Of a stretch of 64,000 nt of DNA, positions 28,362-36,118 are shown piece after piece. The notes beneath the pieces are model-generated. The model was not told where the DNA came from, made no database searches, and saw only the letters and a list, made by a program, of their open reading frames with translations. This stretch comes from Acinetobacter sp. ANC 4558. GTDB taxonomy: Bacteria > Pseudomonadota > Gammaproteobacteria > Pseudomonadales > Moraxellaceae. Position 1 is the stretch's first letter; each line of letters opens with the position of its first letter. Both the position numbers and the translations under genes were made by a program. The DNA lies in contig NZ_NEGH01000011.1 of the NCBI RefSeq assembly GCF_002135375.1, forward strand, positions 62,001-126,000, in the 5' to 3' direction.

Positions 28362-28411
28362 ATGTTGTTCAACCAACAATCTGTTTGTTAATGATGTCTA
28401 GATTTCAACAG
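28362..28411. promoter_or_regulatory. Pair of palindromic activator sites shared by divergent sigma-54 promoters
   Basis: Site 1 (28362-28379) ATGTTGTTCAACCAACAA and site 2 (28394-28411) ATGTCTAGATTTCAACAG, centres 32 bp apart. They lie about 82 and 114 bp from both flanking promoters, a symmetric layout repeated from 6924-6972. Confidence 0.6.
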
Positions 28412-28482
28412 TTATGTTTATCATTTTTTATTTATATTGATAAAAAACAAATATATAAGTGTTTTTTAAATTTTTCTATAAA

Positions 28483-28498
28483 CGGCATATTTCCTGCA
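28483..28498 (+). promoter_or_regulatory. Sigma-54 promoter of SsuD-like gene 2
   Basis: CGGCATATTTCCTGCA: exact GG-N10-GC; the -12 box reads CTGCA. Predicted transcript start about 28509. Confidence 0.8.
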
Positions 28499-28509
28499 AC
28501 TTAGAAAAC

Positions 28510-28530
28510 AACGACTTTGGGTCGTTTTTT
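28510..28530 (+). other. 5'-leader hairpin with T run
   Basis: Stem AACGAC / GTCGTT with a 5-base loop followed by six T. It begins at about the predicted first base of the sigma-54 transcript and precedes the start codon by about 25 bases. It looks like a terminator, but there is no upstream plus-strand gene for it to end; it may be a 5' stabilising hairpin or an attenuator. Confidence 0.5.
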
Positions 28531-28553
28531 ATAATGATGAATTGAGAAGAACT

Positions 28554-29678
28554 ATGTCAGTTGAGTTTTTATGGAGAATACCCGTTCATGGGGATGGTCG
28601 TCGTGCACATCATTTACATACACGCGGTGAGTGGAATGGGTTACAAACACTTCAAGCACCGAAACGTGTAGCACCTGAACATGATGACCAATTATTTGCA
28701 TATTATGATTATATTCAGCAAGTTGCAAAAGCTACGGATATTGTAGGATTTCATGGGGCGCTCATCCCTGCATTTCCACATACGGAAGAACCGTGGGTAT
28801 TGGCATCTGCATTGGCACGTGAAACGAAACGCTTAAGATTATTAATTGCTATTCAACCATGGTTTATTCATCCCGCATACGCGAGTCAAATGGCTGCAAG
28901 TTTACAACGTTTAAGCCAAGGGCGTGTGGAATGGAATGTGATTTCAGGTGGTGGTGGGGCACAGCAACGTGCATATGGTGATTTTATTGAACATGATCAA
29001 CGGTATGCAAGAACACGTGAATTTTTAGATTTTGTAAAAGGCTATAGTCATCATACTCCTTTTGATTATGATGGGCATTTTTTTCATGTTGATCAGGGTG
29101 GGCTTCGTTATCCAATGAACCAATATCCTGTACCGAGATTGTGGCTTGCAGGTGCAAGTGATGCAGCTCTAGATGTAGCAGGGCAACATGCTGATATTCA
29201 TTTAACGTGGGGTGAACCTGTAGAGCAACAGAAAAAAGTCATTGAACATGCGCGTGATTTTTTTCAGAAAAAGCACCCTGATCGCCAAGTTAATTTTGGC
29301 ATGCGAATTGATGTTTTAGCTCGACCTACAGCTGAACAAGCATATTTGGAATTAAAGCAAGCGCATGAAACCATCACAGGAACACGAAATAACTTTGCAC
29401 GAACTGATACCGAATCGGTGGGTGCAAAAAGACAACAACAGTTAGTTCAAAGTAATCGCTTTGAAGATTTATTTGTTCAGCCTAATGTATGGGCAGGTAT
29501 GTCGAATGTTCGTGGGGGACCCAATTGTATTTTGGTCGGCAGTTATGAACAAGTGGCACAGCGTTTACAGGAATATATCGATATTGGTGTTGGGCACTTT
29601 ATTCTCGCCAGCAACCCTCATTTAGAAGAAGCATATCGAGTTGGTGAAGAGGTCTTACCGCTACTCGGCTATAAGTAA
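28554..29678 (+). CDS. SsuD-like FMNH2-dependent monooxygenase (luciferase family) 2
   Basis: 374 residues from the ATG at 28554, which has GAGAAGA upstream; a TTG four codons earlier (28542) has none. Longer SsuD-clade form: EFLWRIPVHGDGR, LARETKRLRLLIAIQPWFIHPAYASQMAASLQRLSQGRVEWNVISGGG, DFIEHDQRYARTREFLDFVKGY, PRLWLAGASDAALDVAGQHADIHLTWGEP. Related to the protein at 34549 and more distantly to that at 20340. Probable reaction: desulfonation or sulfone oxidation with reduced flavin. Transcribed alone from a sigma-54 promoter and ended by a strong terminator. Confidence 0.85.
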   Translation: MSVEFLWRIPVHGDGRRAHHLHTRGEWNGLQTLQAPKRVAPEHDDQLFAYYDYIQQVAKATDIVGFHGALIPAFPHTEEPWVLASALARETKRLRLLIAIQPWFIHPAYASQMAASLQRLSQGRVEWNVISGGGGAQQRAYGDFIEHDQRYARTREFLDFVKGYSHHTPFDYDGHFFHVDQGGLRYPMNQYPVPRLWLAGASDAALDVAGQHADIHLTWGEPVEQQKKVIEHARDFFQKKHPDRQVNFGMRIDVLARPTAEQAYLELKQAHETITGTRNNFARTDTESVGAKRQQQLVQSNRFEDLFVQPNVWAGMSNVRGGPNCILVGSYEQVAQRLQEYIDIGVGHFILASNPHLEEAYRVGEEVLPLLGYK

Positions 29679-29694
29679 AATTCATAATCTTTTC

Positions 29695-29720
29695 ACCCCT
29701 TTATATATAAAGGGGTTTTT
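29695..29720 (+). terminator. Rho-independent terminator after SsuD-like gene 2
   Basis: 9-bp stem ACCCCTTTA / TAAAGGGGT with loop TATA and five T. Confidence 0.92.
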
Positions 29721-29758
29721 GTTTCTGTACCAACAGCAAAATGTTCGAAAAACAACAA
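29719..29758. promoter_or_regulatory. Pair of palindromic activator sites upstream of tonB
   Basis: Site 1 (29719-29736) TTGTTTCTGTACCAACAG and site 2 (29741-29758) ATGTTCGAAAAACAACAA. Centres are 22 bp apart here, two helical turns rather than three, and lie about 94 and 72 bp from the promoter GG. Confidence 0.5.
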
Positions 29759-29819
29759 TTATGATTACTTTAGATCATTAAATTTAAAAAAAAACTTATA
29801 AAACATATGGTTAATTTGT

Positions 29820-29835
29820 TGGCATGGCTTATGCA
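29820..29835 (+). promoter_or_regulatory. Sigma-54 promoter of tonB-exbB-exbD
   Basis: TGGCATGGCTTATGCA: exact GG-N10-GC. Predicted start about 29846, 25 bases before the tonB ATG. Confidence 0.85.
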
Positions 29836-29870
29836 CCTTTAAACGTAATCTTTGTAAATTATTTTTTATT

Positions 29871-30704
29871 ATGAGCGAATTTAATCTAAGCCATCATAAA
29901 AGGGCATTGCTATTTGGGCAGTTTACTCCGCCTCATATAGCGACAACCCAAGCGGTTGATCCCTTTTTAGGAAATCAAACTGCTGATTTTAAGCCACCAT
30001 CGCCACAAATCAATAAATTGACAATTGCACTTGCGATTGTTGTAGTTGCACATTTTGGCATTTGGTTTATTGCAAAACAATTGCCAACTCAGGCATTGGA
30101 AATTAAAAAGCCAGAACCTGTTGTGATTGAAATTGTTAAACCAGAAGAACCACCTAAAATTATTGAACCTAAAATTCCACCAGTAACACAAAAACCTAAA
30201 ATTCCACCAGTTGTAGAAAAACCTAAGCCTGTTCAGAAACCAATTGAACAACCACAACCAAAACCCGTTCAAAAACAAGTAGAGCAGGCAAAGCCAGCGG
30301 AAAGACCTACTGAAAAAACAGTCGCTCAACCCGCTCTTGAACCTACGGTATCGAAAAGTGTTGTAACTGACTCTAAGCCTGCTGAACCTGCGGCGAAATC
30401 AACTGATGACAATTTGCCAGTAACGGATGCGAAAGGATATGCAGGTTATTTAAGTAACCCTGCGCCAGATTATCCAGAGCAAGCTTTAGAGAGAGGTTGG
30501 GAAGGTTCTGTATTACTTCGAGTAAAAGTTGCTCCAAACGGTAGCCCTGAAAGTGTAACTATTAAGCAAAGTAGTGGCAAAAAAGTGCTAGATAATGAGG
30601 CTTTACGAACGGTGAAAGGTTGGAAGTTCTCCCCCGCATTAAAAGGTAAAACTCCAGTCGAAGGTTGGGTTGATGTCCCTCTACATTTTAAATTGCCGAA
30701 ATAA
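29871..30704 (+). CDS. tonB: TonB energy transducer
   Basis: 277 residues: cytoplasmic N-tail of about 48 residues, one membrane helix (LTIALAIVVVAHFGIWFIA), a long Pro/Lys/Glu-rich periplasmic spacer (residues about 80-165) and the TonB C-domain (YPEQALERGWEGSVLLRVKVAPNGSPESVTIKQSSGKKVLDNEAL...). It transmits proton-motive force from ExbBD to outer-membrane receptors. Only the initiator Met and no Cys. No clear ribosome site precedes the ATG. The set is probably dedicated to the receptors of this island, since all share the sigma-54 promoter type. Confidence 0.93.
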   Translation: MSEFNLSHHKRALLFGQFTPPHIATTQAVDPFLGNQTADFKPPSPQINKLTIALAIVVVAHFGIWFIAKQLPTQALEIKKPEPVVIEIVKPEEPPKIIEPKIPPVTQKPKIPPVVEKPKPVQKPIEQPQPKPVQKQVEQAKPAERPTEKTVAQPALEPTVSKSVVTDSKPAEPAAKSTDDNLPVTDAKGYAGYLSNPAPDYPEQALERGWEGSVLLRVKVAPNGSPESVTIKQSSGKKVLDNEALRTVKGWKFSPALKGKTPVEGWVDVPLHFKLPK

Positions 30705-30732
30705 ATTTTGATATATTAAATAGGATAAGGTT

Positions 30733-31467
30733 ATGTCTGATATTAATTCTTTGATTCATGATGCAACAATTTGGTTATTGGTTGCATTTTCTATCGTAAC
30801 TTGGGTTTTGATTGTCGTAAAAGCAATACAAACCAATAAAGCTGCAAAGCAAAGTAAAACATTTGTTGATGAGTTCTGGACAGCAAAGAGTCTACCTGAA
30901 GCAATTGATAAAGCTGAAAGTGGCGAAGGTCCTACAGCCCGTATTGCAAATGTAGGCTTTAATACGCTGATTGAGGCAGATGAAAAAACGCATCAAGATT
31001 TACAACAAACCTGGAGCCGTCAAGATTTACTTGAGCGCCATTTACGTAAACAAATTTTGACTGAACGCCGTCAGCTTGAAAAAGGATCTGCATTATTGGC
31101 ATCGATTGGTAACAATGCGCCATTTATTGGTTTATTTGGTACGGTATTTGGGATTATTAATGCACTACAAGCCATTGCTAAAACTGGAAATGCAAGTATG
31201 GATGTTGTTGCAGGACCAATCGGTGAGGCATTAATTGCAACAGGAATTGGTATTGCTGTTGCTGTTCCAGCAGTCCTAGCTTATAACTACTTCGTGCGTA
31301 AAGTGAAAACTATTGGTGCTGATCTTGATGATTTTGCAACCGATTTCGTTAGCTTAAATCAAAAAGCAGGTTTCCAATTAAATCCAGTTAAGCCTAAAAC
31401 TACACCTAAAATTGTGGAAAATGAACCACAAGGAAAAGATGTTAAAGAAAAAGGAGCATATGCATAA
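30733..31467 (+). CDS. exbB: TonB-system proton channel subunit ExbB
   Basis: 244 residues, three membrane helices, MotA/TolQ/ExbB domain with LERRQLEKGSALLASIGNNAPFIGLFGTVFGIINAL and IGEALIATGIGIAVAVPAVLAYNYF. Two Met and no Cys. Between tonB (28 bases upstream) and exbD (TAATG overlap). Confidence 0.94.
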   Translation: MSDINSLIHDATIWLLVAFSIVTWVLIVVKAIQTNKAAKQSKTFVDEFWTAKSLPEAIDKAESGEGPTARIANVGFNTLIEADEKTHQDLQQTWSRQDLLERHLRKQILTERRQLEKGSALLASIGNNAPFIGLFGTVFGIINALQAIAKTGNASMDVVAGPIGEALIATGIGIAVAVPAVLAYNYFVRKVKTIGADLDDFATDFVSLNQKAGFQLNPVKPKTTPKIVENEPQGKDVKEKGAYA

Positions 31468-31874
31468 TGGCCATTTCTACCTCTCAAGAAGATGATGTTG
31501 TTAGTGAGATTAATATCACGCCTTTAGTCGATGTTATGTTAGTTTTACTGATTGTATTTATTGTTACCGCACCATTATTAACGAATTCGGTTAAAGTTAA
31601 TTTGCCTAAAGCTGCACCTACACAAACAACGGATCAAAATAAAGCCTTAGTGGTGAGTGTGAATCCAGAAGGAGAGGTGTTTTTAGATAAAGAAAAAGTA
31701 ACTTTAGCAAATTTTGAGCAAGAGATACAAAATCGTAAAAATGCAAATAGTCAACTTGCATTAAATTTAAATGCAGATGAAACGGTTCCTTACGGAACAA
31801 TTGCTAAATTATTGGCAAGTATTGAACGTGTTGGCGTCGATAAACTCTCGGTCGTCACCGTGCCAGGGCAGTAA
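31467..31874 (+). CDS. exbD: TonB-system subunit ExbD
   Basis: 135 residues, single N-terminal membrane helix with the essential Asp in the family motif NITPLVDVMLVLLIVFIVTAP, then the periplasmic domain. Start overlaps the exbB stop (TAATG). Completes the energy-coupling complex. Confidence 0.94.
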   Translation: MAISTSQEDDVVSEINITPLVDVMLVLLIVFIVTAPLLTNSVKVNLPKAAPTQTTDQNKALVVSVNPEGEVFLDKEKVTLANFEQEIQNRKNANSQLALNLNADETVPYGTIAKLLASIERVGVDKLSVVTVPGQ

Positions 31875-31901
31875 AGTAATTAAGTATTGAAAATAAAAAA
31901 T

Positions 31902-31922
31902 GCTGCAAATGCAGCTTTTTTT
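31902..31922 (+). terminator. Rho-independent terminator after exbD
   Basis: Stem GCTGC / GCAGC, loop AAAT, followed by seven T. Confidence 0.85.
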
Positions 31923-32032
31923 ATGTCTATTCAATTAATCGCTCATGATTTTTTCAATGTAAGAAAATTAAGTGGAAAAATATCACTTGATTTGGAAATG
32001 AATTTAACGCTTGAACTTTAGGGTAAAGTTAC

Positions 32033-32082
32033 ATGTTGCAATTTAAACAAAAGTGTTTGAAATATTGTTTAATAGTCAGCAT
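32033..32082. promoter_or_regulatory. Pair of palindromic activator sites upstream of receptor 3
   Basis: Site 1 (32033-32050) ATGTTGCAATTTAAACAA and a weaker site 2 (32065-32082) TTGTTTAATAGTCAGCAT; centres 32 bp apart, about 104 and 72 bp from the promoter GG. Confidence 0.5.
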
Positions 32083-32144
32083 TTTATTTACTTAAGTTAA
32101 ATAAAATAAAACATAATATATTGATAATAAATAAAAAAAATAAA

Positions 32145-32160
32145 TGGCACAGTTGTTGCC
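32145..32160 (+). promoter_or_regulatory. Sigma-54 promoter of receptor 3 operon
   Basis: TGGCACAGTTGTTGCC: TGGCAC consensus, exact GG-N10-GC. Its -24 element overlaps an in-frame ATG at 32144, which therefore lies upstream of the transcript and cannot be the start codon. Predicted start about 32171. Confidence 0.9.
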
Positions 32161-32194
32161 ATATAAAACTCTATTGGGTACATATGGAATAAAA

Positions 32195-34531
32195 ATGTTT
32201 AATTTAACAAAAATCAAGCAAGGCATTTTAACTGCAATATGGGGCGTTACAACAGGGGTTTCAACGTATACATTTGCTGCAAATGAAACTGAAAGTTCTG
32301 CCTATGAACAGAATCAAAGGGCTGAAGTTGTTGCTGAAAAAGATGTAAAAAAACTGGGGGAAGTTATTGTAACTGCACAATTTCGTGCACAAAATATTCA
32401 AGAAGTACCTACAGCCATTACATCAATTTCTGGTAAAGACTTAGTCGCAAAAGGGGTTACCTATATTGGGGATGCTATTAAATTTGCACCCAATACATCA
32501 GCGGAAAAAACGGATGGAGATAGTCGACCACGATGGTATATCCGTGGCATAGGTACAGGCGATGTTTCTGCGTCGACTGTATATCCTGTGGGTATTTATG
32601 ACAATGGTGTGTTTTTAAATTCACCTATTGCAGGTGCAGTTGATTTATATGATTTACAGCGAATTGAAGTTTTAAGAGGTCCTCAAGGCACACTGTATGG
32701 AAAAAATACGACCGCAGGTGCTGTAAATATCATTGCAAATAAGCCTAATTTTTCAGATAAGCCGAATGGTTATGTAACTTTTGGTATTGGGGATTATAAT
32801 TTAAGAACTTATGAAGGCGCACTTAACGGTAAGATTACAGAAAATATTGCTGTACGTGGTTCATTCTACTCTGAAAATAGAGATGGGTATGCCACAAATA
32901 TTGCCAGTGGAAAAAGTTTTGGAGATGTCGATAAGACAGCTTATCGCTTACAAATTTTAGATAAAATTAATGATGATTGGACGGCATTACTTAATTTACA
33001 CAGTCAAACTTATAACGGTGTAGGAAATAATGGTTCTTTAAGCGTTGGAAAATATTGGGGTATTTATGAGCGTCCACACGGTCGAGATACAGATCTTGAT
33101 TTAGAGGGAAGTCAAAAAATTACGCATGAAGGAGCATCTTTAACGTTAAATGGACGTCTAAATGATGACTATACCTTCACTTCAATTACTGCTTTTGATA
33201 ATACAAAACAATCTACGATTAGCGATGGAGATTATACTCCTTATGATATCGCTAGAGGTTATGGTAATAATCAGTGGAAACAGTATTCTCAAGAATTTCG
33301 TTTAGCATCAGATCCAAGCAAGCAATTAAGTTGGATTGTGGGAACACATTTTTTTAATGAGAAGCTTGATGCATTAAGCGCAACAGCGCGAGTAAATAAG
33401 TTATTACCCAATGGGGCAAATGCTCAAACTGCATCGACACCAGCGTATTCTAATACCAATTATACGCAAAAGAATCGAAGTGTCGCATTATTTGGTAATA
33501 GTACATATAAATTAACGGATAAATTTAAGGTAACCGGTGGACTGCGCTGGACGTGGGAAGATAAGGATTTAGACCTTAACTTAATTCAAATTACCACCGG
33601 TGATTATAGTAAAGGGGTTTGGTGGAAAGCGAATGCATTTTCTAATCCACAATATAATTTAAATCCTGGTGCAAACGGTTCGACGAATCGCAAAAAAAAT
33701 TGGAGCGAGTTTACCTACGATATTACACCTGAATATCAACTGACTCCAGATATCAATACATACTTTAGATATGCTCACGGCTTCCGTTCAGGCGGTTTTA
33801 ATACTGGTTTATCGGGTAATTTAAACCAAGTTTCAATTGTGAACCCAGAATATTTAGATAGTTATGAATTGGGAATTAAATCACAGCTATTAGATGGGAA
33901 CTTAATTGCCAATGCCAATGTGTTTTATTATGACTATAAAGATATTCAAACCAACTTATTGGTTTCAACACAAGGACAGGCTGGTGGTGTAACGTCTGTA
34001 TTAACCAATGGACCAAAAGCAAAAATTAAGGGTGCTGAATTAGAATTAGATTATTTAGCAACGGATAACTTACGGTTACGTTTATCAGGGGCGTATTTAG
34101 ACAGCGAATACACAAGCTTTGTAGACCGTAATCCTGTTACGAATGTCGTAAATGCAGATAATACGGGCAATAGTCTCGTGCGTTCTCCGAAATATACCTT
34201 TGGTATTGGTGGAGAATATACCTTCGAATTAAATAGTGGCGGTCGAATTGTCATTGGAACCGATGCAAACTATCGCGATCGTGTCTATTTTGTCGTAAAT
34301 CGCCAAGACCATCATGTTGATCCAATTTTAAGCCAAAAAGCCTATGCACTTTGGAATGCAAATATTGGTTACTACACAGCAAATAATAAATATCAAATCA
34401 ATGCATATGTGAAGAACCTATTAAATGAAGAATATCAGGTACATGGTCGTCCAAATGGTCCAGTAGGTCAGTATGTTTTAACGTATGGTGATCCAAGACA
34501 ATTGGGTGTTTCTGTAACTGCTAAATTTTAA
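32195..34531 (+). CDS. TonB-dependent outer-membrane receptor 3, sulfur-free mature protein
   Basis: 778 residues from the ATG at 32195. The earlier in-frame ATG at 32144 is inside the sigma-54 promoter. From 32195 a normal signal peptide appears (...GVSTYTFA), then the TonB box (LGEVIVTAQFR), plug (VPTAITSISGKDL, RIEVLRGPQGTLYGKNTTAGAVNII) and barrel ending LGVSVTAKF. It belongs to a different receptor subfamily from receptors 1 and 2 (RGPQGTLYGKNTTAG type). No Met beyond the initiator and no Cys are visible. Cotranscribed with SsuD-like gene 3, 17 bases downstream, which suggests that the imported ligand is the substrate of that enzyme. Confidence 0.92.
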   Translation: MFNLTKIKQGILTAIWGVTTGVSTYTFAANETESSAYEQNQRAEVVAEKDVKKLGEVIVTAQFRAQNIQEVPTAITSISGKDLVAKGVTYIGDAIKFAPNTSAEKTDGDSRPRWYIRGIGTGDVSASTVYPVGIYDNGVFLNSPIAGAVDLYDLQRIEVLRGPQGTLYGKNTTAGAVNIIANKPNFSDKPNGYVTFGIGDYNLRTYEGALNGKITENIAVRGSFYSENRDGYATNIASGKSFGDVDKTAYRLQILDKINDDWTALLNLHSQTYNGVGNNGSLSVGKYWGIYERPHGRDTDLDLEGSQKITHEGASLTLNGRLNDDYTFTSITAFDNTKQSTISDGDYTPYDIARGYGNNQWKQYSQEFRLASDPSKQLSWIVGTHFFNEKLDALSATARVNKLLPNGANAQTASTPAYSNTNYTQKNRSVALFGNSTYKLTDKFKVTGGLRWTWEDKDLDLNLIQITTGDYSKGVWWKANAFSNPQYNLNPGANGSTNRKKNWSEFTYDITPEYQLTPDINTYFRYAHGFRSGGFNTGLSGNLNQVSIVNPEYLDSYELGIKSQLLDGNLIANANVFYYDYKDIQTNLLVSTQGQAGGVTSVLTNGPKAKIKGAELELDYLATDNLRLRLSGAYLDSEYTSFVDRNPVTNVVNADNTGNSLVRSPKYTFGIGGEYTFELNSGGRIVIGTDANYRDRVYFVVNRQDHHVDPILSQKAYALWNANIGYYTANNKYQINAYVKNLLNEEYQVHGRPNGPVGQYVLTYGDPRQLGVSVTAKF

Positions 34532-34548
34532 ATAAAGAGATCAAGATC

Positions 34549-35742
34549 ATGGCAATTGAATTTTTCACGCGTTTACCATTACATGGGGAAACAGAATATT
34601 TACCTGGTGATCCACGAAATCGTGGCGATTGGAGTAATATTCCAGACGTAGAAAACACTGGTGCAGTTTCAAATTATGATGTTGGCGATGATTTTACATA
34701 TATCGATTATTTGAGTCAGATTGCACGTGCTGCAGAAATTAATGGTTTTGCTGGTGCTTTGATGGTGAATGCACCTACGGGTGAAGAGCCATGGACAGTA
34801 TGTTCACTTTTAGCAAGAGAGACTAAAAAATTAAATTTTGTGACCGCATTTCAACCGTATCATTTTAGTCCATACAATGCAGTACAAAGTGCAGCAACTT
34901 ATCAGCGCGCAACAGGTAACCGTTTAGTGTGGAATATTATTAATGGGGGTTCTGAGATTATCCAGCGTCAGGTCGGTGATCATACACCACACGATGATCG
35001 TTATGAACGTGCCACTGAGTTCTTAGATGTGGTCAAAGGTTTTTGGAATAATGCATCTTTTCATTATCAAGGTAAATATTATTCGGCAGAAGGCGGTGGA
35101 CTGAAATATCCACTCAACAAAGCACAGTTACCTATTATTTGTACAGCTGGTTCATCTGAAGCTGCACGTGAGTTCGGTGCCAAACATGCAGATTATTATT
35201 TAATGCGTGCAGAGAAGCCAGATGAAATTAAAGCTTTAATTGCAGATGTTCGAAAACGTGCTGAAAAATATGGTCGTGGTCATATTAAATTTGGTTTATC
35301 TATTGATACGATTGCACGTTATACAGAACAAGAAGCTTTAGCAGAAGCACAACGTTTCTTAGACGATGCAGCAGAGAAGAAACGCCTGCATGCAGCGGCA
35401 GCTCATACGGGTTTAAGATCAGCTCGTACCTTAAGTTTTGAAAAGGAATATGTTGAAAAAGAAGGGAGTCAAAATGTAAATGACTTCTTTATCTATCCAA
35501 ATGTTTGGTCGGGTTTTGGGTATATTGGTATTCCACCAGGCGTGGCTTTAGTGGGAAGTTATCAGCAGGTTATTGAGAGAATTCAAGAATATAATAGTCT
35601 GGGAATTGATTTATTCTTCTTAGCCGGTTATCCGCATTTGGAAGAAGCGTATCGATTGGGTGAACATGTATTGCCTTACTTTAAACAGCAGCGTCAGAAG
35701 CTACAAAGCATCACAGAAACTGTGAAAGCGCTGATTGCTTAA
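34549..35742 (+). CDS. SsuD-like FMNH2-dependent monooxygenase (luciferase family) 3
   Basis: 397 residues, long SsuD-clade form: EFFTRLPLHGETEYLPGDPRNRGDW, CSLLARETKKLNFVTAFQPYHFSPYNAVQSAATYQRATGNRLVWNIINGGS, HTPHDDRYERATEFLDVVKGFW, AGSSEAAREFGAKHADYYLMRAE. Similar to the enzyme at 28554. Three Met and two Cys. Second gene of the receptor 3 operon with AAAGAGA before the ATG. Expected to oxidatively cleave a C-S bond of a sulfonate or sulfone; needs reduced flavin from a reductase not present in the sulfur island. Confidence 0.85.
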   Translation: MAIEFFTRLPLHGETEYLPGDPRNRGDWSNIPDVENTGAVSNYDVGDDFTYIDYLSQIARAAEINGFAGALMVNAPTGEEPWTVCSLLARETKKLNFVTAFQPYHFSPYNAVQSAATYQRATGNRLVWNIINGGSEIIQRQVGDHTPHDDRYERATEFLDVVKGFWNNASFHYQGKYYSAEGGGLKYPLNKAQLPIICTAGSSEAAREFGAKHADYYLMRAEKPDEIKALIADVRKRAEKYGRGHIKFGLSIDTIARYTEQEALAEAQRFLDDAAEKKRLHAAAAHTGLRSARTLSFEKEYVEKEGSQNVNDFFIYPNVWSGFGYIGIPPGVALVGSYQQVIERIQEYNSLGIDLFFLAGYPHLEEAYRLGEHVLPYFKQQRQKLQSITETVKALIA

Positions 35743-35769
35743 AATGTTTCTGAGGTAAATTGATGATTC

Positions 35770-35810
35770 TGGGCTTATTCTACCACGCATTATGCAGTTG
35801 AATAAGCCTA
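35770..35810 (+). terminator. Inverted repeat after receptor 3 operon
   Basis: GGCTTATTC / GAATAAGCC, 9 bp plus flanking pairs, loop of about 20 bases, no T run. Possible transcription end of the operon. Confidence 0.4.
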
Positions 35811-36118
35811 GGTCTAAACGATATCGCACACGCATTAAATAACTAGAATTATTACTTTATATTTCATTTAATTATTTTTCACTTTCTCTAATGGTTTAAT
35901 GTCTTTTAATTTCTATAGAACAGATAAAAAGCTAGTTAAAATATGATTAGTGAAGAGAGTGCCCTATGCTTACAGGGGCAATATTCTGATAGAGATTTCC
36001 TTATATAGTAATAAACCTAACTATTTTGATGGTTTTCTGGTTGATATATCATCTTGTGGGATGGTGTTTCGAGAAAACTGAATTATAATTTTATTAATGA
36101 ATTTTATTTATTCGGCAT
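35811..36118. other. Intergenic stretch with no clear signal
   Basis: AT-rich. No GG-N10-GC sigma-54 motif and no convincing small gene found; it must hold the promoter of the MTHFR-like gene. Confidence 0.5.

Noticed and set aside
29967..30329. 120-codon frame antisense to tonB
   Set aside because: Trp/Phe-rich product results from reading the Pro/Lys-rich tonB spacer backwards.
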